Source of the DNA: Verrucomicrobiaceae bacterium UBA7681
GTDB taxonomy: Bacteria; Verrucomicrobiota; Verrucomicrobiia; Verrucomicrobiales; Verrucomicrobiaceae
Length of the DNA stretch: 64,000 nucleotides
Assembly: GCA_002482965.1 (NCBI GenBank)
Contig: DLGZ01000054.1
Span: 189,512-253,511 of the forward strand
Reading direction: 5' to 3'
Below the pieces are notes generated by a model. The model was not told where the DNA came from, ran no database searches, and was given only the letters and a program-made list of their open reading frames with translations. A program made the translations under genes and the position numbers. The first letter of the stretch is position 1. Every line of letters begins with the position of its first letter. Below are positions 16,121 through 24,983 of this stretch, piece after piece.

Positions 16121-17608
16121 TCATAGCGGCTTGGGTTTGGTTTTTGGTTCCGCCGCTTTGGCGGGGCCTTTGCGCGGAGCGTTTTTCTCCTCGTCCTTCA
16201 CCTGCTGACCTTCAATGAAGTGCCGTCTGCCGCTGACTTTTCCCTGCTCTGAGTACTGAATGAGTTCGCCGTGCAGTTCCCCGTCTTTGTAGGGCGCTTT
16301 GAAACTGGGTGTGCCATCAACGTAAAAACCTTCCTCCATGCCATTCATCCGATCTCTGGCGAACGGCACACTGCGCACCAGCTTGCCATCCTCCATGTTC
16401 AGCATCAACCAATTGCCACCGCCTTGATATTCGAGTGTCGTGTCCTCGTCCTGGTATTTGCCCACGGGTGGCTCCTGGATGCAGAGCGGCTCTTTGCCGC
16501 CTTCCATGAAGTAATATAAGCGTCCCACCTCTTTGCCGTCCTGATAAAGCACTGTGAGGTTTTTCATGGGCACCGTCCCAAAGAAGCCGCCTGTGGCCGG
16601 CGGCTTGAGCCGGGAGAAATCACTGGCCTGAGTCTTCACTCGCAGGACTTTTCCATCCGGATTAGAATCGGCCACTTCAAAGGCAAAGTAGTCGTAGTAG
16701 TGCGTGGTGACGGGCTCTTCATCCTTCTCATCTCTTTCATGCTTGTAAACTTTCTGCACCTCGGCGGCAGACTGCACGAAATCCGCCGGACCATGCTTCG
16801 CACGAATGTCCGCGAGTGTGGGACTGCGACGGCAGGGCGGACTGGATGACTCCATGGTTATGAACATGCCGTCATCGTAATGACTCGTCTGACGGATGCT
16901 GAAGAGGACGTTCTTGATCCGGCTGCTGGCATCGGCGGGGTCAAAAAGCTGGGGATCGAGCATGATGCGACCGCCGCGTGAGTCGAGTTCGGCCACCTGA
17001 TCGGCATCGGGGGCGTCTTTGAGTTTGAGGACTTTTTCGATGCTCTCGTGATCCCACTTTTTCTTGTCGGCAGGTCTGGCTGCGAAGCGAAAAACAGCAC
17101 GGAGATCTGTGGAGGAAGTTTCCTCGGGGCTGACCTGGCGAAACCACAGAATGTACTCGGCACCGGGCTTGAAGTAGCTGCGGTCGAGTGTCTGCAGGAC
17201 TCGCATGCGGTTCTTTTCCTGCGGCTTGTCGAGGCCGTCGTACAGCCTGTCGGCGTTGAGCCAATTGCGAAAACCGCCTTCAAAATCTCCCGTCACGGGA
17301 ACGATGAACCAGTTGGTCCAGTTTTGCGGTGCATTGAAGTACCAGACGAAATCCCGCTCCGCGACATCATCGGGTGCGGTGATGCGGATGCCGTCATAGA
17401 TCGCATCCTCCTTGTGCTTGGAAGTCGTCTCTCCGAGTTTGATGCGCACGCTGACCGGAATGTCGGCTTTGGGAGATGCGATGACATCGTAGGCAGCCAG
17501 ATTGGCCCGTGTGCCTGCTGCCATGGCCGCCTTGAGTTCATCTTCATCCTCAGCCAGAGCGGCCAGTGGAACCAAGAGACAGGAGAGGAGGAGCAGGCGC
17601 CAGTGCAT
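16121..17608 (-). CDS. Secreted protein with MORN/YwqK-like C-terminal repeats
   Basis: The 495-residue protein starts MHWRLLLLSCLLVPLAALA, a signal peptide; this decided the start over an ATG 14 codons upstream. The N-terminal 200 residues have an aromatic-rich beta pattern (FVWYFNAPQNWTNWFIVPV) with no recognised family. Near residues 400-480 the sequence shows the G-x-L-x-G/Y-x-D-G pattern of MORN-like repeats (FYVDGTPSFKAPYKDGELHGEL), which usually mediate binding. The C-terminus is a Lys/Pro-rich tail. It is separated from the upstream isomerase gene by a terminator. Confidence 0.75.
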   Translation of the reverse strand: MHWRLLLLSCLLVPLAALAEDEDELKAAMAAGTRANLAAYDVIASPKADIPVSVRIKLGETTSKHKEDAIYDGIRITAPDDVAERDFVWYFNAPQNWTNWFIVPVTGDFEGGFRNWLNADRLYDGLDKPQEKNRMRVLQTLDRSYFKPGAEYILWFRQVSPEETSSTDLRAVFRFAARPADKKKWDHESIEKVLKLKDAPDADQVAELDSRGGRIMLDPQLFDPADASSRIKNVLFSIRQTSHYDDGMFITMESSSPPCRRSPTLADIRAKHGPADFVQSAAEVQKVYKHERDEKDEEPVTTHYYDYFAFEVADSNPDGKVLRVKTQASDFSRLKPPATGGFFGTVPMKNLTVLYQDGKEVGRLYYFMEGGKEPLCIQEPPVGKYQDEDTTLEYQGGGNWLMLNMEDGKLVRSVPFARDRMNGMEEGFYVDGTPSFKAPYKDGELHGELIQYSEQGKVSGRRHFIEGQQVKDEEKNAPRKGPAKAAEPKTKPKPL

Positions 17609-17648
17609 GACAGGGAGGGTAACACAGGAGGGCTGCGCCCCGGCAAGC

Positions 17649-17680
17649 AAAAAAAACGCCGCAGAGTTTCCTCTGCGGCG
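17649..17680 (-). terminator. Strong rho-independent terminator
   Basis: On the minus strand a perfect 10-bp stem (CGCCGCAGAG with CTCTGCGGCG) and a 4-nt loop are followed by eight T residues. It lies 28 bases past the sugar-isomerase stop codon and ends the leftward sulfatase/isomerase transcript. Confidence 0.92.
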
Positions 17681-17708
17681 CTGATGAATTGATCTGACAG
17701 ACGGGCTG

Positions 17709-18737
17709 TTACCAGCCGTGGGCGTCGCGGACTTTGATCATTGCGGCGAGGATGTTGTTCCAGGTGTCCGGCGTTTCGAGCACGGCGTTCGGGAACATGC
17801 AACCATCCCAGCAGATGTGCTGGATGCCACGGGCGGCGGCATCTTTGAGCCAGTAGCCGGAAGCCTTGGTGATGTCGAGCTTGCCGTTCGGATCGTCAGC
17901 ACGGCAGTGCTTGCCGGTCTTGTCGTGGGAGCCGGCGCCATGGACGGTACCGTCGTTTTGAGCGACGTGGAAGTCGATGGTCCAGGGGCGCAGAGCGTCG
18001 GTCATCTTGGCATAAGCATTCCAGAACTCGTCCTCGCTGTAACCTTCCTTGAGGAGAGCATATTCAGGAGCGTTGTAGCCGAGGGTGTAGAGGTAGGTGT
18101 GAGCAAGGTCGGCCTGGAAGCCGAGGGCGTTTGGCATGCCGACGCCTTCGAGGACGTCGAGCATGTCCTTCCACGAGTGCATGCCAGCCCAGCAGATTTC
18201 GCCTTCGGCTGCGAGGCGCTCGCCACTGTCAGCGGCGATTTGCGCGGCCTTCTTGAAGGTGTCCACGATGCGGGCGGTGTTGGCCTTGGGATTCTCACCC
18301 CACTTGGCGATGCCGAACTCGGCGGAGTCGATGCGGATGACGCCATATTTGCGAACGCCGTGCGCATTGAAGATCTTGGCGATGCGGCAGGCCATTTTGA
18401 CAGCGCTGAGGAATTTTTCCTGCTTGGCGTCGTCGCCCATGGCGGAGTCACCGACGGTGCCGGGCCACACTGGAGCCACGAGGGAACCGACGCTGAAGCC
18501 CTTACCAGCAATGAGATCAGCGATCTTCTTGATCTCGTCGTCGCTGGCCTCAGGATTGGTGTGAGGGAGGAAGAGGAAGTAGTCGATGCCTTCAAACTTC
18601 TGGCCGTTCACATTGGCTGCGGCGGTCAGATCCAGCATCTTTTCAAGGCTGATCGGTGGTTCCTGGCCTTCGCCGTCGCCTTTGCCGACGAGTCCGGGCC
18701 ACATTGCATTGTGAAGTTTGGGTGAGGAGTAGCTCAT
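17709..18737 (-). CDS. Sugar phosphate isomerase/epimerase (xylose-isomerase-like TIM barrel)
   Basis: This 342-residue cytosolic protein has the alternating strand-helix plan of AP-endonuclease-2-type TIM barrels. Metal-ligand-type acidic and His residues occur in order: AAEGEICWAGMHSW near residue 180, FQADLAHTYLY near residue 210, and IDFHVAQNDGTVHGAG near residue 255. Family members isomerise keto sugars or inositol intermediates. The gene directly follows the secreted sulfatase gene on the same strand, consistent with catabolism of sulfated glycans, which is an inference from context. Confidence 0.8.
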   Translation of the reverse strand: MSYSSPKLHNAMWPGLVGKGDGEGQEPPISLEKMLDLTAAANVNGQKFEGIDYFLFLPHTNPEASDDEIKKIADLIAGKGFSVGSLVAPVWPGTVGDSAMGDDAKQEKFLSAVKMACRIAKIFNAHGVRKYGVIRIDSAEFGIAKWGENPKANTARIVDTFKKAAQIAADSGERLAAEGEICWAGMHSWKDMLDVLEGVGMPNALGFQADLAHTYLYTLGYNAPEYALLKEGYSEDEFWNAYAKMTDALRPWTIDFHVAQNDGTVHGAGSHDKTGKHCRADDPNGKLDITKASGYWLKDAAARGIQHICWDGCMFPNAVLETPDTWNNILAAMIKVRDAHGW

Positions 18738-18839
18738 GTTGATTGCTTGGTTTGGGAAGCGAGTCGCGAGGTTAGCGGGAAGGTTTACGAACGCACGAAC
18801 AAAGTTTTGCGAATTATGCGGATAACACCAGCGGGCGGA

Positions 18840-20414
18840 TCACTTCGCCTTTTTCTTCTTCGGCTGCGCGGCAGGCGTGGGCTTGCGAATGATGACCGGG
18901 ACCGCGTTCTGCTGTGAAGCACCCGGCGTGCTGCGACCACTGGTGACGATTTGTTCGAGTTCTGCGGTCATCTTTGCCACGATCTCAGGTTTTTTATCCT
19001 GCACGTTGTCCTTCTCGGCGATGTCCGTCTTCAAATTGTAGAGCTGGGTGTCGGGCAGGCCTTTTTCGCCGGGGCTGCCGGGGCGCGGATCACTCCAGCC
19101 GCCGGAGCCGGCGCAGAGTTCGAGCTTCCAGTCGCCTTCGCGCAATGCGAAGGAACCGTTGATGGAATGATGGATCACGCTCTGGCGCGTCGGCTTGCCG
19201 GATTCGCCCAGCAAAGCGGGCATGATGCTGAAGCTGTCCTCGGCGGCGGTTTCGGGCAGTTTCACGTCGACTGCGTCGGCAGCCGTGGCCATGAAATCGG
19301 TGAGGCACACGAGCTGTGCGGAGGTCTGGCCACCTTTGACCTTCGCAGGCCAGCGTACAATGAAGGGCACGCGGTGACCACCGTCGAAAATGTCCGCCTT
19401 GTGGCCGCGCATGTTGTAGCTTGGGTTGTGACCTGCGGCGAGCAGCTTGGGGTAGTCGGCGCTCGGGGAGCAACCGTTGTCGCTGGTGACGATGATGAGC
19501 GTGTCCTTGGCGATGCCGGCATCTTCCGTGGCGCGCATGATCTGGCCGATGGCATCATCCGTTTCCATGACGAAATCTGCATAGAGGCTGAGGCCGCTTT
19601 TGCCCTGCCACTTTTCGCTGGGAAGGATGGGAGTGTGGGGGGAGTTCAGCGGCATGTAGAGGAAGAAGGGCGCGCCCGTTTTCGCCTTCGCCTCAACAAT
19701 CTTCTTCGCTTCCCGAGTGAAAGTCGGCAGCACGTCCTCGCCACGGAAACCGGGGGAGCCCGGGCCTTCGCGGGTGTAGCTCACAGCCCCCCCCTTGTTC
19801 ATGACAAGTTTGATCTTTTCCGTGGGATTGGCGACCACGTGATCGTTTTCGATGAAGCAATACGGCACCATGTCCAGCGAGGCACTGATGCCGAAGTAGG
19901 TGTCAAAGCCAACGCTGTTCGGGCCGTTGGTGATCGGCTTGGTGTAGTCCACGTTGTTCACCTGATCGGCCTTTTCGATGTTCAATTCCTCCGTGGGTCC
20001 AGTGCGCACCCAGTCCATGCCCATGTGCCATTTGCCCACACAATGCGTGGAGTAACCCTGGGCCTTGAGCATGCCCGCCACGGTCAGGCGACCCTGCTCG
20101 ATCAAACGCGGACTGAGGCCGCCGAGCACGCTGCTTTGCAGTTTCGAGCGCCAGGCATAACGACCTGTCATCACGCCGTAGCGGGTCGGTGTGCAGACGC
20201 TGGAACCGGAATGCGCATCCGTGAAAATCATGCCCTCCTTGGCAAGACGGTCAAAATTCGGTGTGGCGATTTTGCCGTCGGGATTGAGGCATTTCACATC
20301 GCCGTAGCCAAGATCATCGCAGAGGATGAAAATGATGTTGGGTTTGTCGCCTGCGCTGGCCGTGACGGCGAAAGCGAGGCACAACAGAGTCGTGAGAGCA
20401 AAGAGTCGGTTCAT
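18840..20414 (-). CDS. Secreted sulfatase (formylglycine-dependent)
   Basis: A signal peptide (residues 1-21) is followed by the sulfatase opening NIIFILCDDLGYGD with metal ligands Asp33 and Asp34. The formylglycine motif is C74-T-P-T-R, the Cys type, activated by an FGE or anaerobic maturase encoded elsewhere. A second metal site, TSDNGCSP, lies near residue 310. Length 524 matches arylsulfatase-A-like enzymes. The tail is a Lys-rich KKKKAK. It should remove sulfate esters from polysaccharides or aryl compounds in the periplasm or outside the cell. Confidence 0.93.
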   Translation of the reverse strand: MNRLFALTTLLCLAFAVTASAGDKPNIIFILCDDLGYGDVKCLNPDGKIATPNFDRLAKEGMIFTDAHSGSSVCTPTRYGVMTGRYAWRSKLQSSVLGGLSPRLIEQGRLTVAGMLKAQGYSTHCVGKWHMGMDWVRTGPTEELNIEKADQVNNVDYTKPITNGPNSVGFDTYFGISASLDMVPYCFIENDHVVANPTEKIKLVMNKGGAVSYTREGPGSPGFRGEDVLPTFTREAKKIVEAKAKTGAPFFLYMPLNSPHTPILPSEKWQGKSGLSLYADFVMETDDAIGQIMRATEDAGIAKDTLIIVTSDNGCSPSADYPKLLAAGHNPSYNMRGHKADIFDGGHRVPFIVRWPAKVKGGQTSAQLVCLTDFMATAADAVDVKLPETAAEDSFSIMPALLGESGKPTRQSVIHHSINGSFALREGDWKLELCAGSGGWSDPRPGSPGEKGLPDTQLYNLKTDIAEKDNVQDKKPEIVAKMTAELEQIVTSGRSTPGASQQNAVPVIIRKPTPAAQPKKKKAK

Positions 20415-20435
20415 GGTGAACCGTCTTCAACGTAC

Positions 20436-20672
20436 TCAGCCCTCCGAGCTATCGAGATATTCCAAGGCCTTCGAATAACTGGCCTGAGTGAGGAAATGAT
20501 TGAGCCGAGGCGGGAGTTGCGCACGCAGTCTGAGATGCTCGGCCCCAAGTTCCTCCGAGACCTGCTTCAATGCTTCCAAATGTGCCGCCGCATCACGATC
20601 CCGAAACGCATGATCGGCGATGAGGTCGAGGCGACGCTGAAGGAGGGTGCGCAATGAATCGAATGAGGTCAT
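20436..20672 (-). CDS. Small helical protein, unknown function
   Basis: The likely product is 78 residues starting MTSFDSLRTLLQRRLDLIADHAF. It is almost wholly amphipathic helix with a heptad-like Leu pattern and has no signal peptide. A much longer in-frame extension overlaps the esterase gene and is compositionally unlike a protein, so I reject it. The gene sits between the esterase and sulfatase genes on the same strand. No family recognised. Confidence 0.55.
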   Translation of the reverse strand: MTSFDSLRTLLQRRLDLIADHAFRDRDAAAHLEALKQVSEELGAEHLRLRAQLPPRLNHFLTQASYSKALEYLDSSEG

Positions 20673-20778
20673 GCCTACATGTGCTTGCTGCGGAAGTAAC
20701 TCACCACCAGTTTTTCGCCCCGCTCCACCTGAAAAAGCCGACAGGCACTGCATCCAACCTGCCGCCTCACGCTCGCAC

Positions 20779-22614
20779 TCAGAGCTTCGGCTTTGGCGGC
20801 GTGATCGGAGCCATCTGGCCGCTGACGATGCCATGAGCCTTGGTGGAGCGTTTGTAGATGGAGTCACCGCAGGCGATGAAGAGTTCGCTGAGGTCTTTGC
20901 CGCCGAAGCACACATCGAGGGGCTGCTTGGGTGTCGGGATGATGAAATTCACGCGGCCGGCTTGGTCGCAGACTTGGATGCCGAGCGAGGTGGCGACGTA
21001 GAGCCAGCCGTTGGTGTCCACGCACATCGCACGGATTTCGACAGGGAACATCAGACCGTAAGGATCCTCGGTGAGGTAAAAGTGCTGTGCATGATGAAAC
21101 AAAGGCGGCTCGTCACGGAGTTGAAGGCAATCGATCCGTCCATTGTAACCCGTGACGTAAAGCTGACTTTGATCGGGTGACAGGCAGATCAACCCGCCCG
21201 ATGAACCCAATACTTCGGAATGAAGCGTTGAGCCATGCAGGTAATGGTAGCTCCCGTCGCCATCGACCCTGCCGATAAGAGCATCGTTGCCTCCAGCAAA
21301 ATACAATCGGCCTGAACTGTCGCAGCACATGCTCCCATGGCGAGTGTAGGGCACATCGTATTTGTTGTCCTTGTCGCCAAAGGCGATTTCCCGTTCCACA
21401 TTGCCACTCCGCGAGACATCCACAATCCTGGCAGCCTTGCTGGGATGCTTCGCATGGAAGAAGAGACGCAGACTGTCATTCGGGCCTGCTTTGAAGCCGG
21501 TCATGTCGCCTGCCACATCCACTTTGATTTCATCATTCTCGCCTGAAATGCCCAACCGGTAAAAGAGCACTGTATTCTCATCTGGTGAATGTTTGCGGAC
21601 ATAAACCGTTCCATCCGCACAGGCGGCCATTTGATCTGTTAACGACGACTTTTCTGATCCGATCGTCTCGGAATCATGCAGGACTCCTTCCCACTCCCCC
21701 TCCCCGACCACCTCATACCCTTTCCACTTCGACTCACCTTTCGCATTCGCTTTGATCTCGATGCTCGTCTGCCAGTCGCGCCAGAGCCAGCGGAGGACGT
21801 CGGGGAAGATTTGGGAGGCGTGTTTGGCATTATGGCCGCCTTCGCCCCAGGCGTGGTTCACGTCGTAGCCGGCCCAGGTGAGGCTGCGCTCCATGGTTTG
21901 GTTGGCCATCCACCAGTCGCCGCAGTAGAGGTTGTTGTCACCGGTGCCGGACTGGAGGAAGACACGGAGGGGCTTGGGCTCGAATTTGCGGACGAGGACG
22001 GCGAGTTGATCCGCACCATGGATGCCGACGTAGGTGCCGACACCGGTAAAGACGCGGCGGAAGCGGTCGGGGCGGTGCCATGCGGCCATGAAGGCGCAGA
22101 TGCCGCCGCTGCTGTTCCCGGAGATGGCGGCCTGATTGGGATCGGTGCTGAGTTTGAGGCCGTGCTTGGACTCAATGGCAGGGAGACATTCGTCGAGGAG
22201 GAACTGTGAGTAGGTGGGGGTGATGCTGTCGTACTCGTAGCTGCGGTTGAAGCGCGGCAGAGCCTTCTCATTCGCCGCCGGCACCACGCCGGGCTTGATG
22301 AAGATGCCGACCAGCGGCGGGATGTCCTTTTTAGCGACGAGATTGTCGAAGACGACGGGGGCCTGGTAAATGACGCCGTCCTGAAAGACCATGAAGGCGG
22401 CGGGCTTGGTTTTGTCGAAACCGGCGGGCAGGTAGATCTGGTATTCGCGCTCGGTGCCGGGGAAGGCGCTGCCTTCCTTGGCCGTGTAGCTGTCCTTCAG
22501 CATCGTGCCTTTCGGAACGTTGGGCTGTGGTTTGGAATCTTCGGTGAGTGGAAATTCCGGCTCGGCCGTGAATGCCATGCGGGTGAGAAGCAGTAGTGCG
22601 AGGATGGGGCGCAT
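20779..22614 (-). CDS. Secreted esterase fused to SMP-30/gluconolactonase-like beta-propeller
   Basis: Residues 1-17 are a signal peptide (MRPILALLLLTRMAFTA), which sets the start. Residues 60-300 form an alpha/beta-hydrolase of the enterochelin-esterase/feruloyl-esterase-D type. The nucleophile elbow is SGNSSGG near residue 166 and the likely catalytic His is in GEGGHNAKH near residue 262. Residues 320-600 have repeated blades (GRLYFAGGNDALIGRVD, DTNGWLYVATSLGIQVCDQAG) of SMP-30/LRE type. Such fusions may hydrolyse plant or algal esters and then lactones. The pairing with sulfatase and isomerase genes suggests complex-glycan use. Confidence 0.85.
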   Translation of the reverse strand: MRPILALLLLTRMAFTAEPEFPLTEDSKPQPNVPKGTMLKDSYTAKEGSAFPGTEREYQIYLPAGFDKTKPAAFMVFQDGVIYQAPVVFDNLVAKKDIPPLVGIFIKPGVVPAANEKALPRFNRSYEYDSITPTYSQFLLDECLPAIESKHGLKLSTDPNQAAISGNSSGGICAFMAAWHRPDRFRRVFTGVGTYVGIHGADQLAVLVRKFEPKPLRVFLQSGTGDNNLYCGDWWMANQTMERSLTWAGYDVNHAWGEGGHNAKHASQIFPDVLRWLWRDWQTSIEIKANAKGESKWKGYEVVGEGEWEGVLHDSETIGSEKSSLTDQMAACADGTVYVRKHSPDENTVLFYRLGISGENDEIKVDVAGDMTGFKAGPNDSLRLFFHAKHPSKAARIVDVSRSGNVEREIAFGDKDNKYDVPYTRHGSMCCDSSGRLYFAGGNDALIGRVDGDGSYHYLHGSTLHSEVLGSSGGLICLSPDQSQLYVTGYNGRIDCLQLRDEPPLFHHAQHFYLTEDPYGLMFPVEIRAMCVDTNGWLYVATSLGIQVCDQAGRVNFIIPTPKQPLDVCFGGKDLSELFIACGDSIYKRSTKAHGIVSGQMAPITPPKPKL

Positions 22615-22737
22615 GCGCGCATGCTGACAGAGACCGCCACAGCCCGCCAGCCTGAATTTATGCATGCCATGCCGTGAATAAAACACCTATGCCGAGACGT
22701 TGAGTTCGGGCTTGTTTCACCGTGGGCTCCGGCTAGC

Positions 22738-23487
22738 ATGAGGCAGCTTATTTCACCCCTTCCTCTCATTCATTTGAAACCCGGTTTCGTTCTCGCTTGC
22801 GCACTCGTTGGCGCGGGGCTTGCCATGTCGGCCCCGAAGGCGGAGAAGCGCACGGATGATCCGGGGGCGAGTTCTGACATCGCGCTGCTGCGACTGAGCT
22901 ATGAGCGCGACCTGATCGAAGCGAGCCTCGCGCCGGTCAAAGAGCAGATCACCGCGCTGGGCACGTTGGAAAAGCAGTTCGCCGCTGAGCGCGATTACGA
23001 CGACGCCATCACCGCACGCGATGAGCGCAAGCGTCTGCAAAACGAACTGTCTCGGCTCGACAAAGAACTGCTGCTGCTGCAAACCCGCGAGCAGACACTC
23101 AGGACCTCACTGCTGCCGGACCGCATCAAGCTCCCGCTCGACGCTGCCACGCTGAGCGATCTGCGGCTCGAAGGCGGCGCCATCACCGGATGGTCCAAGG
23201 TCGGAGCCGCCGCCACCTGGAAGCTGCCCGCGCTGCCGCCGGGTGGGTATGAAGTGATGCTGCGTTACCGCTGTGGCACTGCGGAGGGCGGCAAGCTGCT
23301 GATCAAAGAAGCGCGCTTCACCCTCACCACGAACATCGAAACCACGCTCAATGGCCCGGAGGAGCGCAGCGCAGGCACGCTCAAGATCAGCGATGGCTCC
23401 GGCACGCTGACACTCTCCGCACAGGCGCTGATCACCGACAATCTCATGCAACTGCTGGCCGTGGAACTCGTGCCGGCCACCCGATGA
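22738..23487 (+). CDS. Secreted coiled-coil plus beta-sandwich protein, trio member 1
   Basis: The 249-residue protein has a signal peptide (about residues 1-32) and a coiled coil from about residue 50 to 125 holding ERDYDDAITARDERKRLQ. A compact beta domain (residues 140-249) follows with LPPGGYEVMLRYRC, like a carbohydrate-binding-module sandwich. It is first of three related genes whose stop and start codons overlap as ATGA. The common plan implies a shared envelope role. I know no characterised homologue. Confidence 0.8.
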   Translation: MRQLISPLPLIHLKPGFVLACALVGAGLAMSAPKAEKRTDDPGASSDIALLRLSYERDLIEASLAPVKEQITALGTLEKQFAAERDYDDAITARDERKRLQNELSRLDKELLLLQTREQTLRTSLLPDRIKLPLDAATLSDLRLEGGAITGWSKVGAAATWKLPALPPGGYEVMLRYRCGTAEGGKLLIKEARFTLTTNIETTLNGPEERSAGTLKISDGSGTLTLSAQALITDNLMQLLAVELVPATR

Positions 23488-24983
23488 AGCGCACTCTGCC
23501 AGCCCTGATTTTCGTTCTGCATGCCTGCGCGATGTTGCTGGCGCAAACGCCCATGCAGGAGCCTGCCGCACTCACCACCACACGCGCGGCATTTATGCGC
23601 CAGGTGATGGCTGATTCCCAACTGCTGAGCCAGCAGTATGAACGTGCGCTGGCGAAGGTGGAAACAGAAGTCGCCACAACCGGTGATTATGAAGAGGCAC
23701 GTGCGATCCGCATGCGGCGCGAACAATTGCAGGCGCTGTACGCCGGCACGGTGTCCAGCCTCGCCACGCCCCTGCCCCTGACCCAGGCCAGAATGATGGG
23801 ATCTGCCCAGGCCTCGGGCGAAACACTCGGCGGCTGGCGCTCCAACGGCAGCGGGGCGGAGTGGCTGAATTTCCGCCTCACGCCGGGCAGCTACCACCTC
23901 GAATTTGAAGCCAACATGAGTGATGCTCCCGTGGCAGGCAGCATCTATGCTTCCTCCAAATTCCAGCCGCAGCAGACCGCCTTGTTTGGATTTGACGAAG
24001 TCACGCTGCTGGGCATCGCCGCAGAAAATCACCGCACGTTTGAAATCGCCCGCAGCACGGATGAAACCACGTTCACCACCGTGCGTGTCGGACCGCTGAC
24101 ATTCAGCCGCAATCCTGTCACGCTGCGCTTCACCACTGCGGATGGATATCCCGCCAACATCATCCGCATTCGCAACCTGCGGCTGGTGCCCATTACAGAC
24201 GCCGCCGACACCAGCGCGCCCACACTCCCGCAGACCGGCTCCACCGCCGCGATGCAGCTGGCCAGCACGACGCTGAAAGAAGCCATCGGCACCGCCCGGA
24301 TAGCGGCCGCCGCCAAGTATCTCGACGATTTGAATGATCTCGCAGCGACCAAGCCCGCGCTGAAAGGACAGATCGATGCCGAAATCCGCCGGATGAAGCG
24401 GTTGGAAGATCAAAAAGCAGGACGCACTGGCATCAACGCGATCACGACGACCGGCGGTGGCTTCAGTGGCTTTGAAAACATCAGTGATGCACGTCTCGCG
24501 GATGAAGAGCCGATCTCCGGCGAACGCTTCAAGGTGGTTTACGAAGGTCGTACACTGATGGTGCGTCTGCTGTGGGTCGATTGTGCGCCAGTGGAAGAGA
24601 ACGATGAACCTGGAGTGAAACGCTTCGCCAAGCATTTCAACATCGAGGCTGAGGATGTGCCAGCCGTGGGTCGTGCCGCGCGCGAATTCACCGCCAGTTA
24701 TCTGCGTGACAAACCCCTCCGCCTGCTGATCCGCCCGGATCGCGACAAGGACGGCACCATGGCCGCGCTGCTCTTTCTGCCGAATGTGGGCCTGTATCAA
24801 AATGTGCTCGTCAATCACGGTCTGGCCGCCGTGATTGCGCCTGCGCGTGAGAAGCAGCACAATGCCATGGAGCGGGCATTCCTCTCCACGCTGAGCGCCC
24901 TTGAAAACGCTGCGAGAAAACGCCGGCCCGCGCCCGGTGCCTGGGCGCTCTCGACTGATACCCATGGAGGGAACCCACCATGA
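23484..24983 (+). CDS. Secreted coiled-coil/beta-sandwich protein with degenerate nuclease domain, trio member 2
   Basis: This is the long member (499 residues) with a signal peptide, a coiled coil at about residues 30-85 (GDYEEARAIRMRREQLQ), a beta-sandwich (LTPGSYHLEFEA) and a second helical stretch near residue 300. A C-terminal staphylococcal-nuclease-like domain occupies about residues 350-480. It keeps the RLLWVDCAP..E pattern and the GRAAREF and VLVNHGLAAV blocks. In DKDG-T-MAAL the place of S. aureus nuclease Arg87 is Thr, so it is probably not a classic nuclease. It overlaps both neighbours by ATGA. Confidence 0.8.
   Translation: MKRTLPALIFVLHACAMLLAQTPMQEPAALTTTRAAFMRQVMADSQLLSQQYERALAKVETEVATTGDYEEARAIRMRREQLQALYAGTVSSLATPLPLTQARMMGSAQASGETLGGWRSNGSGAEWLNFRLTPGSYHLEFEANMSDAPVAGSIYASSKFQPQQTALFGFDEVTLLGIAAENHRTFEIARSTDETTFTTVRVGPLTFSRNPVTLRFTTADGYPANIIRIRNLRLVPITDAADTSAPTLPQTGSTAAMQLASTTLKEAIGTARIAAAAKYLDDLNDLAATKPALKGQIDAEIRRMKRLEDQKAGRTGINAITTTGGGFSGFENISDARLADEEPISGERFKVVYEGRTLMVRLLWVDCAPVEENDEPGVKRFAKHFNIEAEDVPAVGRAAREFTASYLRDKPLRLLIRPDRDKDGTMAALLFLPNVGLYQNVLVNHGLAAVIAPAREKQHNAMERAFLSTLSALENAARKRRPAPGAWALSTDTHGGNPP

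Noticed and set aside
18951..20657. A 568-codon plus-strand frame across the sulfatase gene
   Set aside because: It is the antisense of a sulfatase with an intact CTPTR motif; it has no start context and no domain.
20436..20915. Full 159-codon reading of the small helical gene
   Set aside because: The first 81 codons overlap the esterase gene and are Ser/Ala/Arg-rich without structure; the ATG at 20672 gives a normal protein.
23265..24965. A 566-codon minus-strand frame over the nuclease-domain gene
   Set aside because: It is antisense to a signal-peptide-bearing gene with ATGA coupling at both ends.
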